Part shown: positions 35,906 through 43,927 of the stretch, in pieces | How the letters are laid out: every line of letters begins with the position of its first letter | How positions within the stretch are numbered: the first letter of the stretch is position 1 | Assembly: GCA_028818755.1 (NCBI GenBank) | Contig: JAPPNF010000160.1 | Span: 1 to 44,955, forward strand | DNA from: Deltaproteobacteria bacterium | GTDB lineage: Bacteria > Desulfobacterota > Binatia > UBA9968 > JAJDTQ01 | Direction: 5' to 3' | DNA: 44,955 nt | The notes under the pieces: generated by a model | Told to the model about the DNA's origin: nothing | Seen by the model: only the letters and a program-made list of their open reading frames with translations | The model's database searches: none | Translations under genes and position numbers: made by a program

Positions 35906-36697
35906 GTGTCGTCATCCATTCAGGTAGAGCAAGTCCACAAGACTTTCATGAAACCCACCGGGGAGACCGTCCATGCCGTGGGCGGCATCGACATGGATCT
36001 CCGGCCGGGGACGTTCTATTCGTTCGTGGGGCCCAGCGGATGCGGCAAGACGACCATGCTGCACATGATCCACGGACTGCTGCCGCCTACCAGGGGCCGC
36101 ATACTGCTGGACGGCACGGAAGTCACGGGCCCAACGCCCAACAAGGCGGTGGTGTTCCAGCAGGCGCTGTTGCTGCCCTGGCGCAATGTCACCGACAACA
36201 TCAAGTTCGGTCTCGAGAACGACGGCACCAAGACCGCCACGGAGCGGTTGGAGATCTGTGACAAGTACACGCAGATCGTGGGGCTGCGTGGCTTCGAGAG
36301 CCACTACCCCCACGAGCTTTCGGGCGGCATGCAGCAGCGGGTGAACCTCGCCCGGGCGCTGGCGGTGAACCCCGAAATCCTTCTGATGGACGAGCCCTTC
36401 GCATCGCTGGACGCACAGACGCGCCTGCTCATGCAGGAGGAGCTCCAGCGGATGGTGGACTGGAAGAACTCCGGCAAGATCGTGATCTTCGTGACCCACG
36501 ACATCGAGGAGGCCGTCTTCCTTTCCGATATCGTGTTCTGCTTCAGCTTCAGGCCCGGAACCATCATGAAGGAGATCAAGGTCCCCTTCCCCACCCCGCG
36601 AACGCTACGGGTCAAGGAAGAGCCCGAGTTTCTGCAAATCAAGCACGACATCTGGGAACTTTTAGCGGACGAGGCCCGCAAGGCGATGGAGGAGTAG
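35906..36697 (+). CDS. NitT/TauT-type ABC transporter ATP-binding protein
   Basis: The 263-residue ABC ATPase has Walker A GPSGCGKT (42-49), Q-loop VVFQQALLLPW, signature LSGGMQQR (about 138), Walker B ILLMDEPFASLD and H-loop VTHDIEEAVFLSD. This SsuB/TauB/NrtD-type protein drives the two permeases. The start is GTG at 35906, with AGGAGT just upstream. It ends about 95 bases before the first substrate-binding protein gene; no strong terminator is seen in that gap. Confidence 0.93.
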   Translation: MSSSIQVEQVHKTFMKPTGETVHAVGGIDMDLRPGTFYSFVGPSGCGKTTMLHMIHGLLPPTRGRILLDGTEVTGPTPNKAVVFQQALLLPWRNVTDNIKFGLENDGTKTATERLEICDKYTQIVGLRGFESHYPHELSGGMQQRVNLARALAVNPEILLMDEPFASLDAQTRLLMQEELQRMVDWKNSGKIVIFVTHDIEEAVFLSDIVFCFSFRPGTIMKEIKVPFPTPRTLRVKEEPEFLQIKHDIWELLADEARKAMEE

Positions 36698-36791
36698 TCG
36701 GATCTCCGCCAAGCGCTCTGCGGCATACCCCATCGGGAACGGCAATATAGCGATGTTCTGGGCTAAAACTCACAGACAAGGAGGGAAGCCA

Positions 36792-37814
36792 ATGCGACAG
36801 AAACGTATCGCAAGGGGACTCGTCGCGGCCTTCATGGGGGCAAGCCTCTTATGCGCCGGCCAGGCGCTGGCCCTGGAGAAGCTTCGTATCCCGGTTGCGT
36901 CCCCCAGCTCCAGCACCGCGCTGGTGCAACAGATGGGCATCTACAAGGGCTGGTTCAAGGAAATCGGCTACGACGCCTCGGTCTTCTCGGTGTCGGGCGG
37001 CGAGAACGCCGCCGTTCTTGCGTTGGAACGGGCGCAGCTTCCTTTCTTCGGCTCGGACGACGTTGTTCCCCTGGCCATTCGTCCCGGCAGCCAAATCCGG
37101 GTTGTCGGCACCCTGATGAACATTCTTCCCTACTGGCTCGTGGGGGGCAAGCACATCAAGTCCTACAAGGACCTGCCGCGGCCCGTGAAGGTGGGCATCA
37201 GCTCTCCCACCTCGGGTAATGTCTACGTCTCCCTCAAGCTGCTGGAGACCGCCGGCATCGACAAGAAGGACGTACGCCTGGTGAAGGTCGGCGGGTCGTC
37301 GGCGCGGCTGGCGGGCGTCAAGGCCGGAAAGATCGACGTGGGCTCGCTGACCTTCGGCAACATGCTGCGGGCTCGGGAAGCGGAACTGACGATTCTTGGC
37401 GCCGCAAACCAGTTCGTCAAGGAATACGCCTTTACGCAACTGGCGATGAACAAGACCTACATCAAGGACAATCCGGATGAGGCCACGGCCCTGTTCGGCA
37501 CGCTTGTCCGCGGGTGCGCCTACGTCAACGACCCCAAGAACCGGGAAGAGGTGATGCACGTCCTCACCAAGATCATGCGCAACAAGGCCAACATCGCCAA
37601 GGAAATGTACGAGATCGAGGTCGTTCAGAACAAGCACATTCCGGACCGCTGTCAGGCCACCGAGGGAGGCATCAAGGCCTTCCTTGATTCGGCATTCTGG
37701 ACCAAGTCCATCCCGGCGGATACCAAGATTCCGCCCATCAAGGACATCATGTTCCCCGAGTTCCACGCGAAGGCGGTAGCTTGGTACGAAAACAAAGGCT
37801 GGATGAAAAAGTAG
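36792..37814 (+). CDS. ABC transporter substrate-binding protein, copy 1 (NMT1/SsuA-like)
   Basis: The 340-residue periplasmic protein has a signal peptide (cut likely after ALA at 25-27) and the NMT1/THI5-like binding fold. Typical parts are TALVQQMGIYKGWFKEIGYD, VSGGENAAVLALERAQLPFFGSDD, VKVGISSPTSGNVYVSLKLL and KVGGSSARLAGVKAGKIDVGSL. An AAGGAGGGAAG binding site precedes the ATG. It is the first of three tandem, closely related genes (to 39992) that follow a single set of permease and ATPase genes. The ligand is unknown; the family binds small molecules such as sulfonates, pyrimidine precursors or nitrate. Confidence 0.9.
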   Translation: MRQKRIARGLVAAFMGASLLCAGQALALEKLRIPVASPSSSTALVQQMGIYKGWFKEIGYDASVFSVSGGENAAVLALERAQLPFFGSDDVVPLAIRPGSQIRVVGTLMNILPYWLVGGKHIKSYKDLPRPVKVGISSPTSGNVYVSLKLLETAGIDKKDVRLVKVGGSSARLAGVKAGKIDVGSLTFGNMLRAREAELTILGAANQFVKEYAFTQLAMNKTYIKDNPDEATALFGTLVRGCAYVNDPKNREEVMHVLTKIMRNKANIAKEMYEIEVVQNKHIPDRCQATEGGIKAFLDSAFWTKSIPADTKIPPIKDIMFPEFHAKAVAWYENKGWMKK

Positions 37815-37830
37815 CAAAGGAGGACTACTC

Positions 37831-38850
37831 ATGAAATCCAAGCGAATTGCGAAAACAATCGTCGCAACCATTCTGGGAGCCGGTCTGCTATTTGGCGGAC
37901 AGGCGATCGCGCAGGAGGATCTCCGCATCCCGGTCGCGATGACCAGCACCACCACCGCCCTGGTAGAGCAGACGGCCATCTACAAGGGCTTCTTCAAGGA
38001 AATCGGCTACAACGCCAGGGTCTACTCGGTATCGGGTGGTGAGAACGCCGCCGTCCTCGCCCTGGAACGGGGCCAGCTCCCCTTCTTCGGCTCGGACGAC
38101 AACATCCCCCTGGCTATTCGACCCGGCAGCAACATCCGCGTCATCGGCAGCGAGATGAACGTGTTGCCGTACTGGCTCGTGGCCGGGAAACACGTCAAGT
38201 CCTACAAGGACCTGAAGCGGCCGGTGAAGGTCGGCATCAGCTCTCCCACCTCGGGCAACGTCTACGTGTCCCTCAAGCTGCTCGAGGCGGCCGGCATCCC
38301 GCAAAAGGACACCCGGCTGGTCAAGGTCGGCGGATCGTCGGCGCGGCTGGCGGGCGTCAAGGGCGGCAAGATCGACGTGGGCTCGCTGACTTTCGGCATG
38401 ATGCTGCGGGCCAAGAAGGCGGACCTGTCGATCCTTGGCGCGGCGAACCAGTTCGTCAAGGAGTACGCGTTCCTGCAGCTCGCCATGAACAAGAACTACA
38501 TCAAGGACAATCCGGACAAGGCCGAGGCCATGTTCGGCACCCTGATCCGCGGCTGCGCCTTCGTGAACGACCCCGCGAACAAGGAAGAGGTGATGCACGT
38601 GATCACGAAGGTCATGCGCAACCCCGATGACATCGGCGCGGAGATGTACAACATCGAGGTGGCCGGAGGGTCCATCCCCAACCGGTGCCAGATCACCGAG
38701 TCGGCCATCAAAGCGTACCTCGAGTCGGCCATCTGGAGTAAGTCCATCGCGGCGGACACCAAGATTCCGCCCGCAAAGGACATCATGTTCCCCGAGTTCT
38801 ATGACCGGGCGCTGGCCTGGTACAAGAACAAGGGGTGGATGAAGAAGTAG
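37831..38850 (+). CDS. ABC transporter substrate-binding protein, copy 2
   Basis: The 339-residue paralogue of copy 1 keeps long identical stretches, such as VSGGENAAVLALERGQLPFF, VKVGISSPTSGNVYVSLKLL and KVGGSSARLAGVKGGKIDVG, and differs mostly at scattered positions, so the two likely bind related ligands. The signal peptide runs to about AIA at 25-27. The gene starts 17 bases after copy 1 with AAAGGAGG upstream. After its stop come a tandem 14-bp repeat and a terminator-like stem, which partly separate it from copy 3. Confidence 0.9.
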   Translation: MKSKRIAKTIVATILGAGLLFGGQAIAQEDLRIPVAMTSTTTALVEQTAIYKGFFKEIGYNARVYSVSGGENAAVLALERGQLPFFGSDDNIPLAIRPGSNIRVIGSEMNVLPYWLVAGKHVKSYKDLKRPVKVGISSPTSGNVYVSLKLLEAAGIPQKDTRLVKVGGSSARLAGVKGGKIDVGSLTFGMMLRAKKADLSILGAANQFVKEYAFLQLAMNKNYIKDNPDKAEAMFGTLIRGCAFVNDPANKEEVMHVITKVMRNPDDIGAEMYNIEVAGGSIPNRCQITESAIKAYLESAIWSKSIAADTKIPPAKDIMFPEFYDRALAWYKNKGWMKK

Positions 38851-38855
38851 AGAAA

Positions 38856-38883
38856 TAGAAGCAGTCAAGTAGAAGCAGTCAAG
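38856..38883 (+). repeat. Tandem 14-bp direct repeat
   Basis: TAGAAGCAGTCAAG occurs twice back to back (38856-38869 and 38870-38883), directly after the stop of substrate-binding protein copy 2. It looks like a simple slippage duplication. Confidence 0.85.
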
Positions 38884-38886
38884 CAC

Positions 38887-38923
38887 GGGCTGCCTCGGGC
38901 GCCGCCGGCGTCGGAGGCAGCCC
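38887..38923 (+). terminator. Terminator-like stem between substrate-binding copies 2 and 3
   Basis: GGGCTGCCTC (38887-38896) pairs perfectly with GAGGCAGCCC (38914-38923), with 17 bases between, followed by CTTGTCC. The T-run is weak, so it may be a partial terminator that lowers expression of copy 3. Confidence 0.6.
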
Positions 38924-38969
38924 CTTGTCCATGAGCTGCACGGCAGCCGTTAACCAAGGAGGGAAACGC

Positions 38970-39992
38970 ATGAGGCGTAAGTGCATCGTAAAGGGAATCG
39001 TCACGGCCCTGGTAGGCGCGGCCCTGCTGTTAGGGGGCTAGGCGCTCGCCCAGGAGAAGCTCCGCATCCCGGTGGCGCAGACCAACTCCACAACCTCACT
39101 GGTGGAGCAGGTTGCCATCCACAAGGGTTTCTTCAAAGACATCGGCTACGACGCAAGGGTTTACTCGGTCTCGGGTGGTGAGAATGCCGCGGTCCTCGCT
39201 CTGGAGCGGGGTCAGCTCCCTTTCTTCGGCTCGGATGACAACATCGCGCTGGCCATTCGACCGGGCAGCAACATTCGCATCGTCGGCACCGAGTTGAACA
39301 CGCTCCCCTACTGGCTCGTGGGCGGGAAGCACGTCAAGTCCTACAAGGACCTGCCGCGCCCGGTGAAGGTAGGCATCAGCTCTCCCACGTCCGGCAACGT
39401 CTACGTCTCCCTCAAGCTCCTTCAGACCGCGGGTATCCCGGAGAAGGACGTGCGTCTGGTCAAGGTCGGCGGATCGTCCGCGCGGTTGGCTGGCGTCAAG
39501 GCCGGCAAGATCGACGTGGGCTCGCTCACCTTCGGCAAGATGCTGGCGGCCCGCGACGCGGGCTTGACCGTTCTCGGCGCCGCGGAACAGTTCGTCAAGG
39601 AGTACGCGTTCCTGCAGCTCGCCATGAACAAGAACTTCATCAAGGACAATCCCGACAAGGCCGTCGCCCTGTTCGGCACGCTCATTCGCGGATGCGCCTT
39701 CGTCAACGACCCCAAGAACGCCGAGGAAGTGCTGAACGTCTACCAGAACGTAATGCGCAACAAGCCGCACATCGCCAAGAAGATGTACGAGATCGAGGTG
39801 GTGGAAGCAAAATCCATCCCTGATCGCTGTCAGGCGACCGCGGGCGGCATCGAAGCCTACATCGATTCGGCGTTCTGGACCAAGTCCATCGCGAAGGACA
39901 CCAAAATCCCGCCGATGGAGCAGATCATGTTCCAGGAGTTCTACGACAAGGCCCTGGCCTGGTACAACAACAAGGGTTGGATGAAGAAGTAG
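38970..39992 (+). pseudogene. ABC transporter substrate-binding protein, copy 3, with amber codon in the signal peptide
   Basis: This gene is collinear with copies 1 and 2 over its full length (340 codons) but codon 24 is TAG (39039-39041), exactly where both paralogues have Gln (GGQA, AGQA). CAG to TAG is a single C-to-T change. The stop falls inside the signal peptide (after MRRKCIVKGI and the hydrophobic run), so a terminated product would be 23 residues. Everything after it is intact and still as conserved as in the paralogues. AAGGAGGG precedes the ATG. It could be a recent pseudogene, a read error, amber read-through, or restart at GTG 39072, which would leave a protein without export signal. 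Confidence 0.8.
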
Positions 39993-40024
39993 GCCTGACG
40001 GCCGGCATCTTTACCTTAACGGCG

Positions 40025-40069
40025 AAAGGGACCCTCTCGATGTCGCGGGACAACGGGAGGGTCCCTTTT
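40025..40069 (+). terminator. Strong terminator after the substrate-binding protein genes
   Basis: AAAGGGACCCTC (40025-40036) pairs perfectly with GAGGGTCCCTTT (40057-40068), a 12-bp stem followed by T and TCATTCG. This is an intrinsic terminator ending the ABC importer region; being A-flanked on its other side, it may also work for the opposite strand. Confidence 0.75.
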
Positions 40070-40084
40070 CATTCGTACTGTGAC

Positions 40085-40110
40085 GTCATTCCCGCGGAGC
40101 GGGAATCCAG
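40085..40110. repeat. Short palindromic repeat (ATTCCCGC stem), second copy
   Basis: ATTCCCGC (40088-40095) and GCGGGAAT (40099-40106) form a hairpin with a three-base loop, flanked by GTC and CCAGG. It is the inverted equivalent of the unit at 13568-13593, 26.5 kb away, including the neighbouring CCAGGGG sequence. It lies between the importer terminator and the M20-like gene. Confidence 0.75.
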
Positions 40111-40131
40111 GGGTGGGGAGGGGAACCCGGG

Positions 40132-41334
40132 TCATGCGAGCAGTTGCAACGCGGCCGCGGCATAGACCCGGGCGGCCCTCCGCACCTGCTCCAACGGCAC
40201 CACCTCGGCGTCGGTATGAGCGAAAGCCAAGTCGCCCGGACCGAACATGACCGTCTCGATGCCCTTCTCGTTCAGGTAACCCGCGTCCAGCGCCGCCGGG
40301 AACCAGAGGAACGGCCCGGTCTCTCCCGCCTGTTCGCGCGCCGCCTCCAACGCCGCCGCCACCTCGCTGTTTTCCGACACTTCGGCGGGATACATGAAAT
40401 TGCCCTGGGTGACCTCCACCTGCCAGGGCTCCAGGTCCGCCAGGGCTCGTGTGATCTCGGCCAGCGCTTCCCCGGGGTCATCGCCCGGCAGCAGACGCCG
40501 GTCCAGCGTCAGCCGGCAATGGTCCTGGATGGTGTGCAGGATGTCGGGGCCGCTTTCTATGTGGGTGGCCACCAGGCTCGCCTCCCCCAGCTCCGGGTGG
40601 GATAGGCCGTCCACCAGGCCGTCCAGGCGCTCCAGCACCGCGCGCGCCCCGTCCACCGCATTGACGCCCGCCCACGGCGTGCTGCTGTGGCAGGACTTGC
40701 CGCGCACCACCACCTCCACGTCGATGCGGCCCTTGTTGCCCAGGCAGACCCGGTTGGTGGTGCCCAGCCCGACGATGCCGTAGCGTGCGGTAAGACCGTC
40801 CTGCTCCAGCATGTAGCGGGCCGCGTCGTGCCGCCCGGTCTCGCCGGCCGTGCTCACGGCCAGCGACAACGGCCGCGTCAACTCCCGGCCCGAGCGCGTG
40901 ACCGCGGCCGCCGCCGCCAGCATGGCCGCCAGTGCGGCCTTCTGCTCGCAGCCGCCACGGCCCCACACGCACGGCCCCTGGAGTCCGTGGGGCTCCCCGG
41001 GCACGACCTTTCCCGAGAACGGGTCCGGCATCGAGGCCGCCGGGTAGGTCATGGCGTAGCCCACGAAGAGCAGTCCTTCCGCGGGATCCGGCTCAGCGCC
41101 GTCGAGTCGCCACAGCAGATTCCCCATGCCGTCGATACGGGGCGCGACACCCGTGAGGGCTTCGAGCCTTGGCGCCACCACGTCAGCGACGAAGCCCGTC
41201 ACCGCCGGATCCGCCTCCATAAGTTCCGTGTGCTCGGAAGGCACCCGCAGCAGCTCGGCAAACAGCGCGTCCAGTTCGGAATCGTCGACGCGCTCGTCGG
41301 CAATGCGGAAGGCTTCGCGGACATCCATGGTCAT
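40132..41334 (-). CDS. M20-fold peptidase/deacetylase-like protein with altered metal site
   Basis: This 400-residue protein follows the ArgE/DapE (M20) layout, with the lid-domain VRGKSCHSSTPWAGVNA and the late GPGDLAFAHTDAE. The metal motifs differ: the usual GHxDVVP reads GYAMTYP (92-98), so both His and Asp are lost; GRGxxDxK reads GRGGCEQK (125-132), with Glu for the bridging Asp; and the DEE catalytic-base segment reads AGETG. The lid His and the late His remain. Classical two-zinc hydrolysis looks unlikely, but one-metal catalysis or binding is possible. The ATG overlaps the stop of the upstream DUF1989 gene by four bases, so the two proteins probably work together. Confidence 0.75.
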   Translation of the reverse strand: MTMDVREAFRIADERVDDSELDALFAELLRVPSEHTELMEADPAVTGFVADVVAPRLEALTGVAPRIDGMGNLLWRLDGAEPDPAEGLLFVGYAMTYPAASMPDPFSGKVVPGEPHGLQGPCVWGRGGCEQKAALAAMLAAAAAVTRSGRELTRPLSLAVSTAGETGRHDAARYMLEQDGLTARYGIVGLGTTNRVCLGNKGRIDVEVVVRGKSCHSSTPWAGVNAVDGARAVLERLDGLVDGLSHPELGEASLVATHIESGPDILHTIQDHCRLTLDRRLLPGDDPGEALAEITRALADLEPWQVEVTQGNFMYPAEVSENSEVAAALEAAREQAGETGPFLWFPAALDAGYLNEKGIETVMFGPGDLAFAHTDAEVVPLEQVRRAARVYAAAALQLLA

Positions 41335-41984
41335 CCGCCCTCCGGTTCGAATATCTCCACGCGGATCGCCTGCCCCCGCCCGGACTCCGGACAGGCGCTG
41401 ACCGCCACCAGGCAGTCCATCTCGGCGCGGAAGTCCACGTGGGCCTCATCCTTCGGTCGGACGAAGGTGTCGAGCAGGGCGCCGGTGTCAGGATCGATGC
41501 GCATGGTCTGGAAGATGTTGAAGGGGCTCGGGACGTCCACCGGGGCGATGTCCCACGGCCGGACCGCTTCCGACAGGTTCTCATAGCATCCGTGTGTGGG
41601 AAGGTCTTCCGGCTTCCTCGGGTTGGGGTCCACTCCCTCGATGAAGATCCGCCGGGACAGTCCCGCGGCCACCAGCTCGAAGCGCTTGCGGCTGCACATG
41701 CCCTTTTGCAGGTCGTGCCGCCCTTCCTCGAAGGTGTCCTCAACGATCGTCAGCATCGGATTGTTGTCCTTCGACAGGAGCTGATCGCCGGTGCTGATGA
41801 AAATCTTGCACTGGTTGGTCTTGGTCCTCGCCTGATCGAACCGTTCGGTGAGGTCATGCAGGTTGAAGGCGACCAGATCCACGATCGAACGGCCCGCCAC
41901 CAGGATGCACTGACCCTTCTTCACGGTAAAGGCGCGACCGGAGTTCTTGGGGACCGTCACGCTGTCAAGCACGCTATTCGGCAT
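41331..41984 (-). CDS. DUF1989 (urea carboxylase-associated) protein, copy 2
   Basis: The 217-residue paralogue of the 30896 protein shares TERFDQARTK, STGDQLLSKDN, DTFEEGRHDLQKGMCS, HGCYENLSEA, VPSPFNIFQTMRID and SACPESGRG. It lacks the EYYHRDYRD stretch of copy 1 and has FIEGVDPNPRKPED instead. ATG 41984 follows GGGAGGAG. Its last codons overlap the start of the M20-like gene (ATGA), a coupled pair. The pairing with a hydrolase-fold protein supports a role in breaking down a nitrogen compound, perhaps one taken up by the nearby importer; this is inference. The 147 bp to the next, divergent gene hold no other gene. Confidence 0.82.
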   Translation of the reverse strand: MPNSVLDSVTVPKNSGRAFTVKKGQCILVAGRSIVDLVAFNLHDLTERFDQARTKTNQCKIFISTGDQLLSKDNNPMLTIVEDTFEEGRHDLQKGMCSRKRFELVAAGLSRRIFIEGVDPNPRKPEDLPTHGCYENLSEAVRPWDIAPVDVPSPFNIFQTMRIDPDTGALLDTFVRPKDEAHVDFRAEMDCLVAVSACPESGRGQAIRVEIFEPEGG

Positions 41985-42131
41985 GTCTCCTCCCATACCC
42001 GTAGTACCGTGCGCACGCGTCAGTTTATGGCGCGGGCATCCGCGAGTAAAGGCTCGCCAGCTCCCGCTTGCGTTCAACGAGGGCTCATGCTAACCGGAAA
42101 TCAGTTGGGTTTTCACCAAGGAGATATTGCC

Positions 42132-42848
42132 ATGTTCACCGACAAGGTCGAGCTCAAGGACTTCGAGAAGACGGATCCGGAGTACCAGGATCTGCTGAAG
42201 CGGGTTCTCGCCATCCAGTGCGATTGCGAGATCGGTGGGCCGCATCTGTACATCGAGGACATGCTTCCCAGCGCGCCCACCAAGCTGGACCAGCTCGTGG
42301 TGGCCCGCACCGCGGCGGAGGAGGTGGACCACTACCGGAAGATGGCGCGCCTGGCCGGAGACGTCGGCGAGGACGTATCGTACGTGTTGAGTTGGCCGAA
42401 CCAGAAGCGTTACGTCGAGGCCTTCCGCGGCAGGATCACTACCTGGGAAGACTTCGCCGTCTTCGGTTTTCTGATCGACCGGGTGGGGAGCTACCAGCTC
42501 GAAGAGTTCGAGGACTGCAGCTACGTGCCCCTTGCCGAGATCCTTCCCACCATGAAGCAGGAAGAGGTCGGGCACATCGACTACGGCACCAACCTGACCC
42601 GCGAGATGGCGAGCAAGGGTGACGAGTCCAAGGAGCGCGTCCAGAAGTCCATCGACTACTGGTACGTCAAGGGCCTGGACATGTTCGGCCGTAACGAGTC
42701 GAAGCGCTCCGAGCGGTACCGCTACTGGGGGCTCAAGCGGCGCACCAACCGCCAACAGCGCGAGGAGTACACCGCGGAGGTCAACGCTCTTATCACGGAC
42801 ATGGGCCTCGAGATTCCCGATCCCAACGAAGGGCGCCTCTACATCTGA
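42132..42848 (+). CDS. PaaA/PaaC-like di-iron oxygenase protein
   Basis: The 238-residue ferritin-like protein belongs to the phenylacetyl-CoA epoxidase (PaaA/PaaC) superfamily. Likely iron ligands are Glu33, the pair Glu64-x-x-His67 (EEVDH), Glu124 or Glu125 (QLEEFED) and Glu145-x-x-His148 (EEVGH), giving the expected E, ExxH, E, ExxH set. With a full set it should be catalytic, as PaaA is, rather than structural as PaaC. It may hydroxylate or epoxidise an acyl-CoA-like substrate. GGAG precedes the ATG. No paaB, paaD or paaE genes follow; instead a 62-residue protein and an electron-transfer flavoprotein do. Confidence 0.82.
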   Translation: MFTDKVELKDFEKTDPEYQDLLKRVLAIQCDCEIGGPHLYIEDMLPSAPTKLDQLVVARTAAEEVDHYRKMARLAGDVGEDVSYVLSWPNQKRYVEAFRGRITTWEDFAVFGFLIDRVGSYQLEEFEDCSYVPLAEILPTMKQEEVGHIDYGTNLTREMASKGDESKERVQKSIDYWYVKGLDMFGRNESKRSERYRYWGLKRRTNRQQREEYTAEVNALITDMGLEIPDPNEGRLYI

Positions 42849-42861
42849 GGATTGAACCGAG

Positions 42862-43050
42862 ATGGAAAAGGCACCCAACACCGTCGAGCTGGACGAGCAC
42901 CTGAAGGATTGCATAACCGCGATCCACGGCGCCGTCAGCGTGGCGATTCCCAACATCAAGGACGACAAGATCGTGGACCAGGCCCTCCAGGACTGCAAGG
43001 AGGTCCTGGACATGGTGATGGAGGGGAAGGTTTCGGAGTGGCTGGAGTAG
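42862..43050 (+). CDS. Uncharacterised 62-residue protein in the di-iron/ETF cluster
   Basis: I do not recognise this acidic protein. It appears mostly helical (LDEHLKDCITAIHGAVSVA, then DKIVDQALQDCKEVLDMVME) and has two cysteines, one in each helix. It starts 13 bases after the di-iron gene with a GAGG upstream, so it is very probably translated. Its position suggests a small subunit or stabilising partner of the oxygenase, similar in size class to PaaB-like or effector proteins, but sequence similarity to those is not evident. The next gene, etfB, starts 97 bases later with its own GGAGG. Confidence 0.6.
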   Translation: MEKAPNTVELDEHLKDCITAIHGAVSVAIPNIKDDKIVDQALQDCKEVLDMVMEGKVSEWLE

Positions 43051-43147
43051 CCGCTCCGGAGATCCGCCCCTCGCCCGCCACCGTTTCGACACTCACGTCA
43101 TAACCGGCCCCCGCCGGCCCCACTACCCTTACCGGAGGTTCGCAACC

Positions 43148-43927
43148 TTGGACATTGTGGTCTGCGGCAAGATCATCCCCGCCAGCACCGTCACCATCGA
43201 GATCGATCCCACCACCAGGCGGATGATCCGCAAGGGCGTCGCCCACGAGCTGGACCCGGCCGCGGCCAGTGCGGTGGAAGAAGCCCTGCGCTTGATGGAG
43301 AAGGAGGGCGGCACGGTCACGCTCGTGACCATGGGGTTCAACGAGATCACCATCGGCATCCGTACCGCGCTGGCCATGGGCGCCACCTCCGCGGTGCACA
43401 TCTTCGACGATGCGCTGGCGGGATCGGACGCCCTGGCGACGGCCAAGGCGCTGGCCGCTGCCATCAGCAAGAAGCCCTTCGACCTGATCATCTGCGGCAC
43501 CGAGAGCAGCGACAGCTACTCGGGCATCGTGCCCGGCCAGGTCGCCCGGCTGCTGGGAGTGCCGCCGGTCACCTTCGCCAACGAGATGACCGTGGAGGGA
43601 ACGACCCTGTCCATCAAGCGCCAGAGCGAGAGCGGCTACGACGTGGTGGACGCGGAGCTTCCGGCGCTGGTGACGGTCACAAGCGGCATCAACGAGCCGC
43701 GCTACCCGCAGCTCAAGGGCATCATGGCGGCCAAGCGCAAGGAGATCCTGGAATACTCGGTGGAGGATCTCGGGCTCACGGCGGACGACGTGGGCGAGCA
43801 GGGCGCGCGGGAGAAGGTGCTGGAGGTCGGCAGGCCGCCGAAGCGCGACGCCGGCGAGGTCGTGGAAGACGAGGGCGAGGGCGGCAAGCGCATCGCCGAT
43901 TTCCTGGGCGAGGCCAAGGTCATTTAG
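43148..43927 (+). CDS. etfB: Electron transfer flavoprotein, beta subunit
   Basis: The 259-residue protein carries AMP-binding and signature parts of EtfB/FixA: VVCGKIIPAS at the start, GATSAVHIFDD, LIICGTESSDSYSGIVPGQVARLLGVP and a C-terminal segment after EPRYPQLKGIMAAKRKEI. It forms the FAD heterodimer with EtfA. The start is TTG at 43148 with GGAGG (43134-43138) nine bases upstream. EtfA begins on the base after its stop. ETF normally accepts electrons from acyl-CoA dehydrogenases; here it lies behind a di-iron oxygenase-like gene and may feed that enzyme. Confidence 0.92.
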   Translation: MDIVVCGKIIPASTVTIEIDPTTRRMIRKGVAHELDPAAASAVEEALRLMEKEGGTVTLVTMGFNEITIGIRTALAMGATSAVHIFDDALAGSDALATAKALAAAISKKPFDLIICGTESSDSYSGIVPGQVARLLGVPPVTFANEMTVEGTTLSIKRQSESGYDVVDAELPALVTVTSGINEPRYPQLKGIMAAKRKEILEYSVEDLGLTADDVGEQGAREKVLEVGRPPKRDAGEVVEDEGEGGKRIADFLGEAKVI

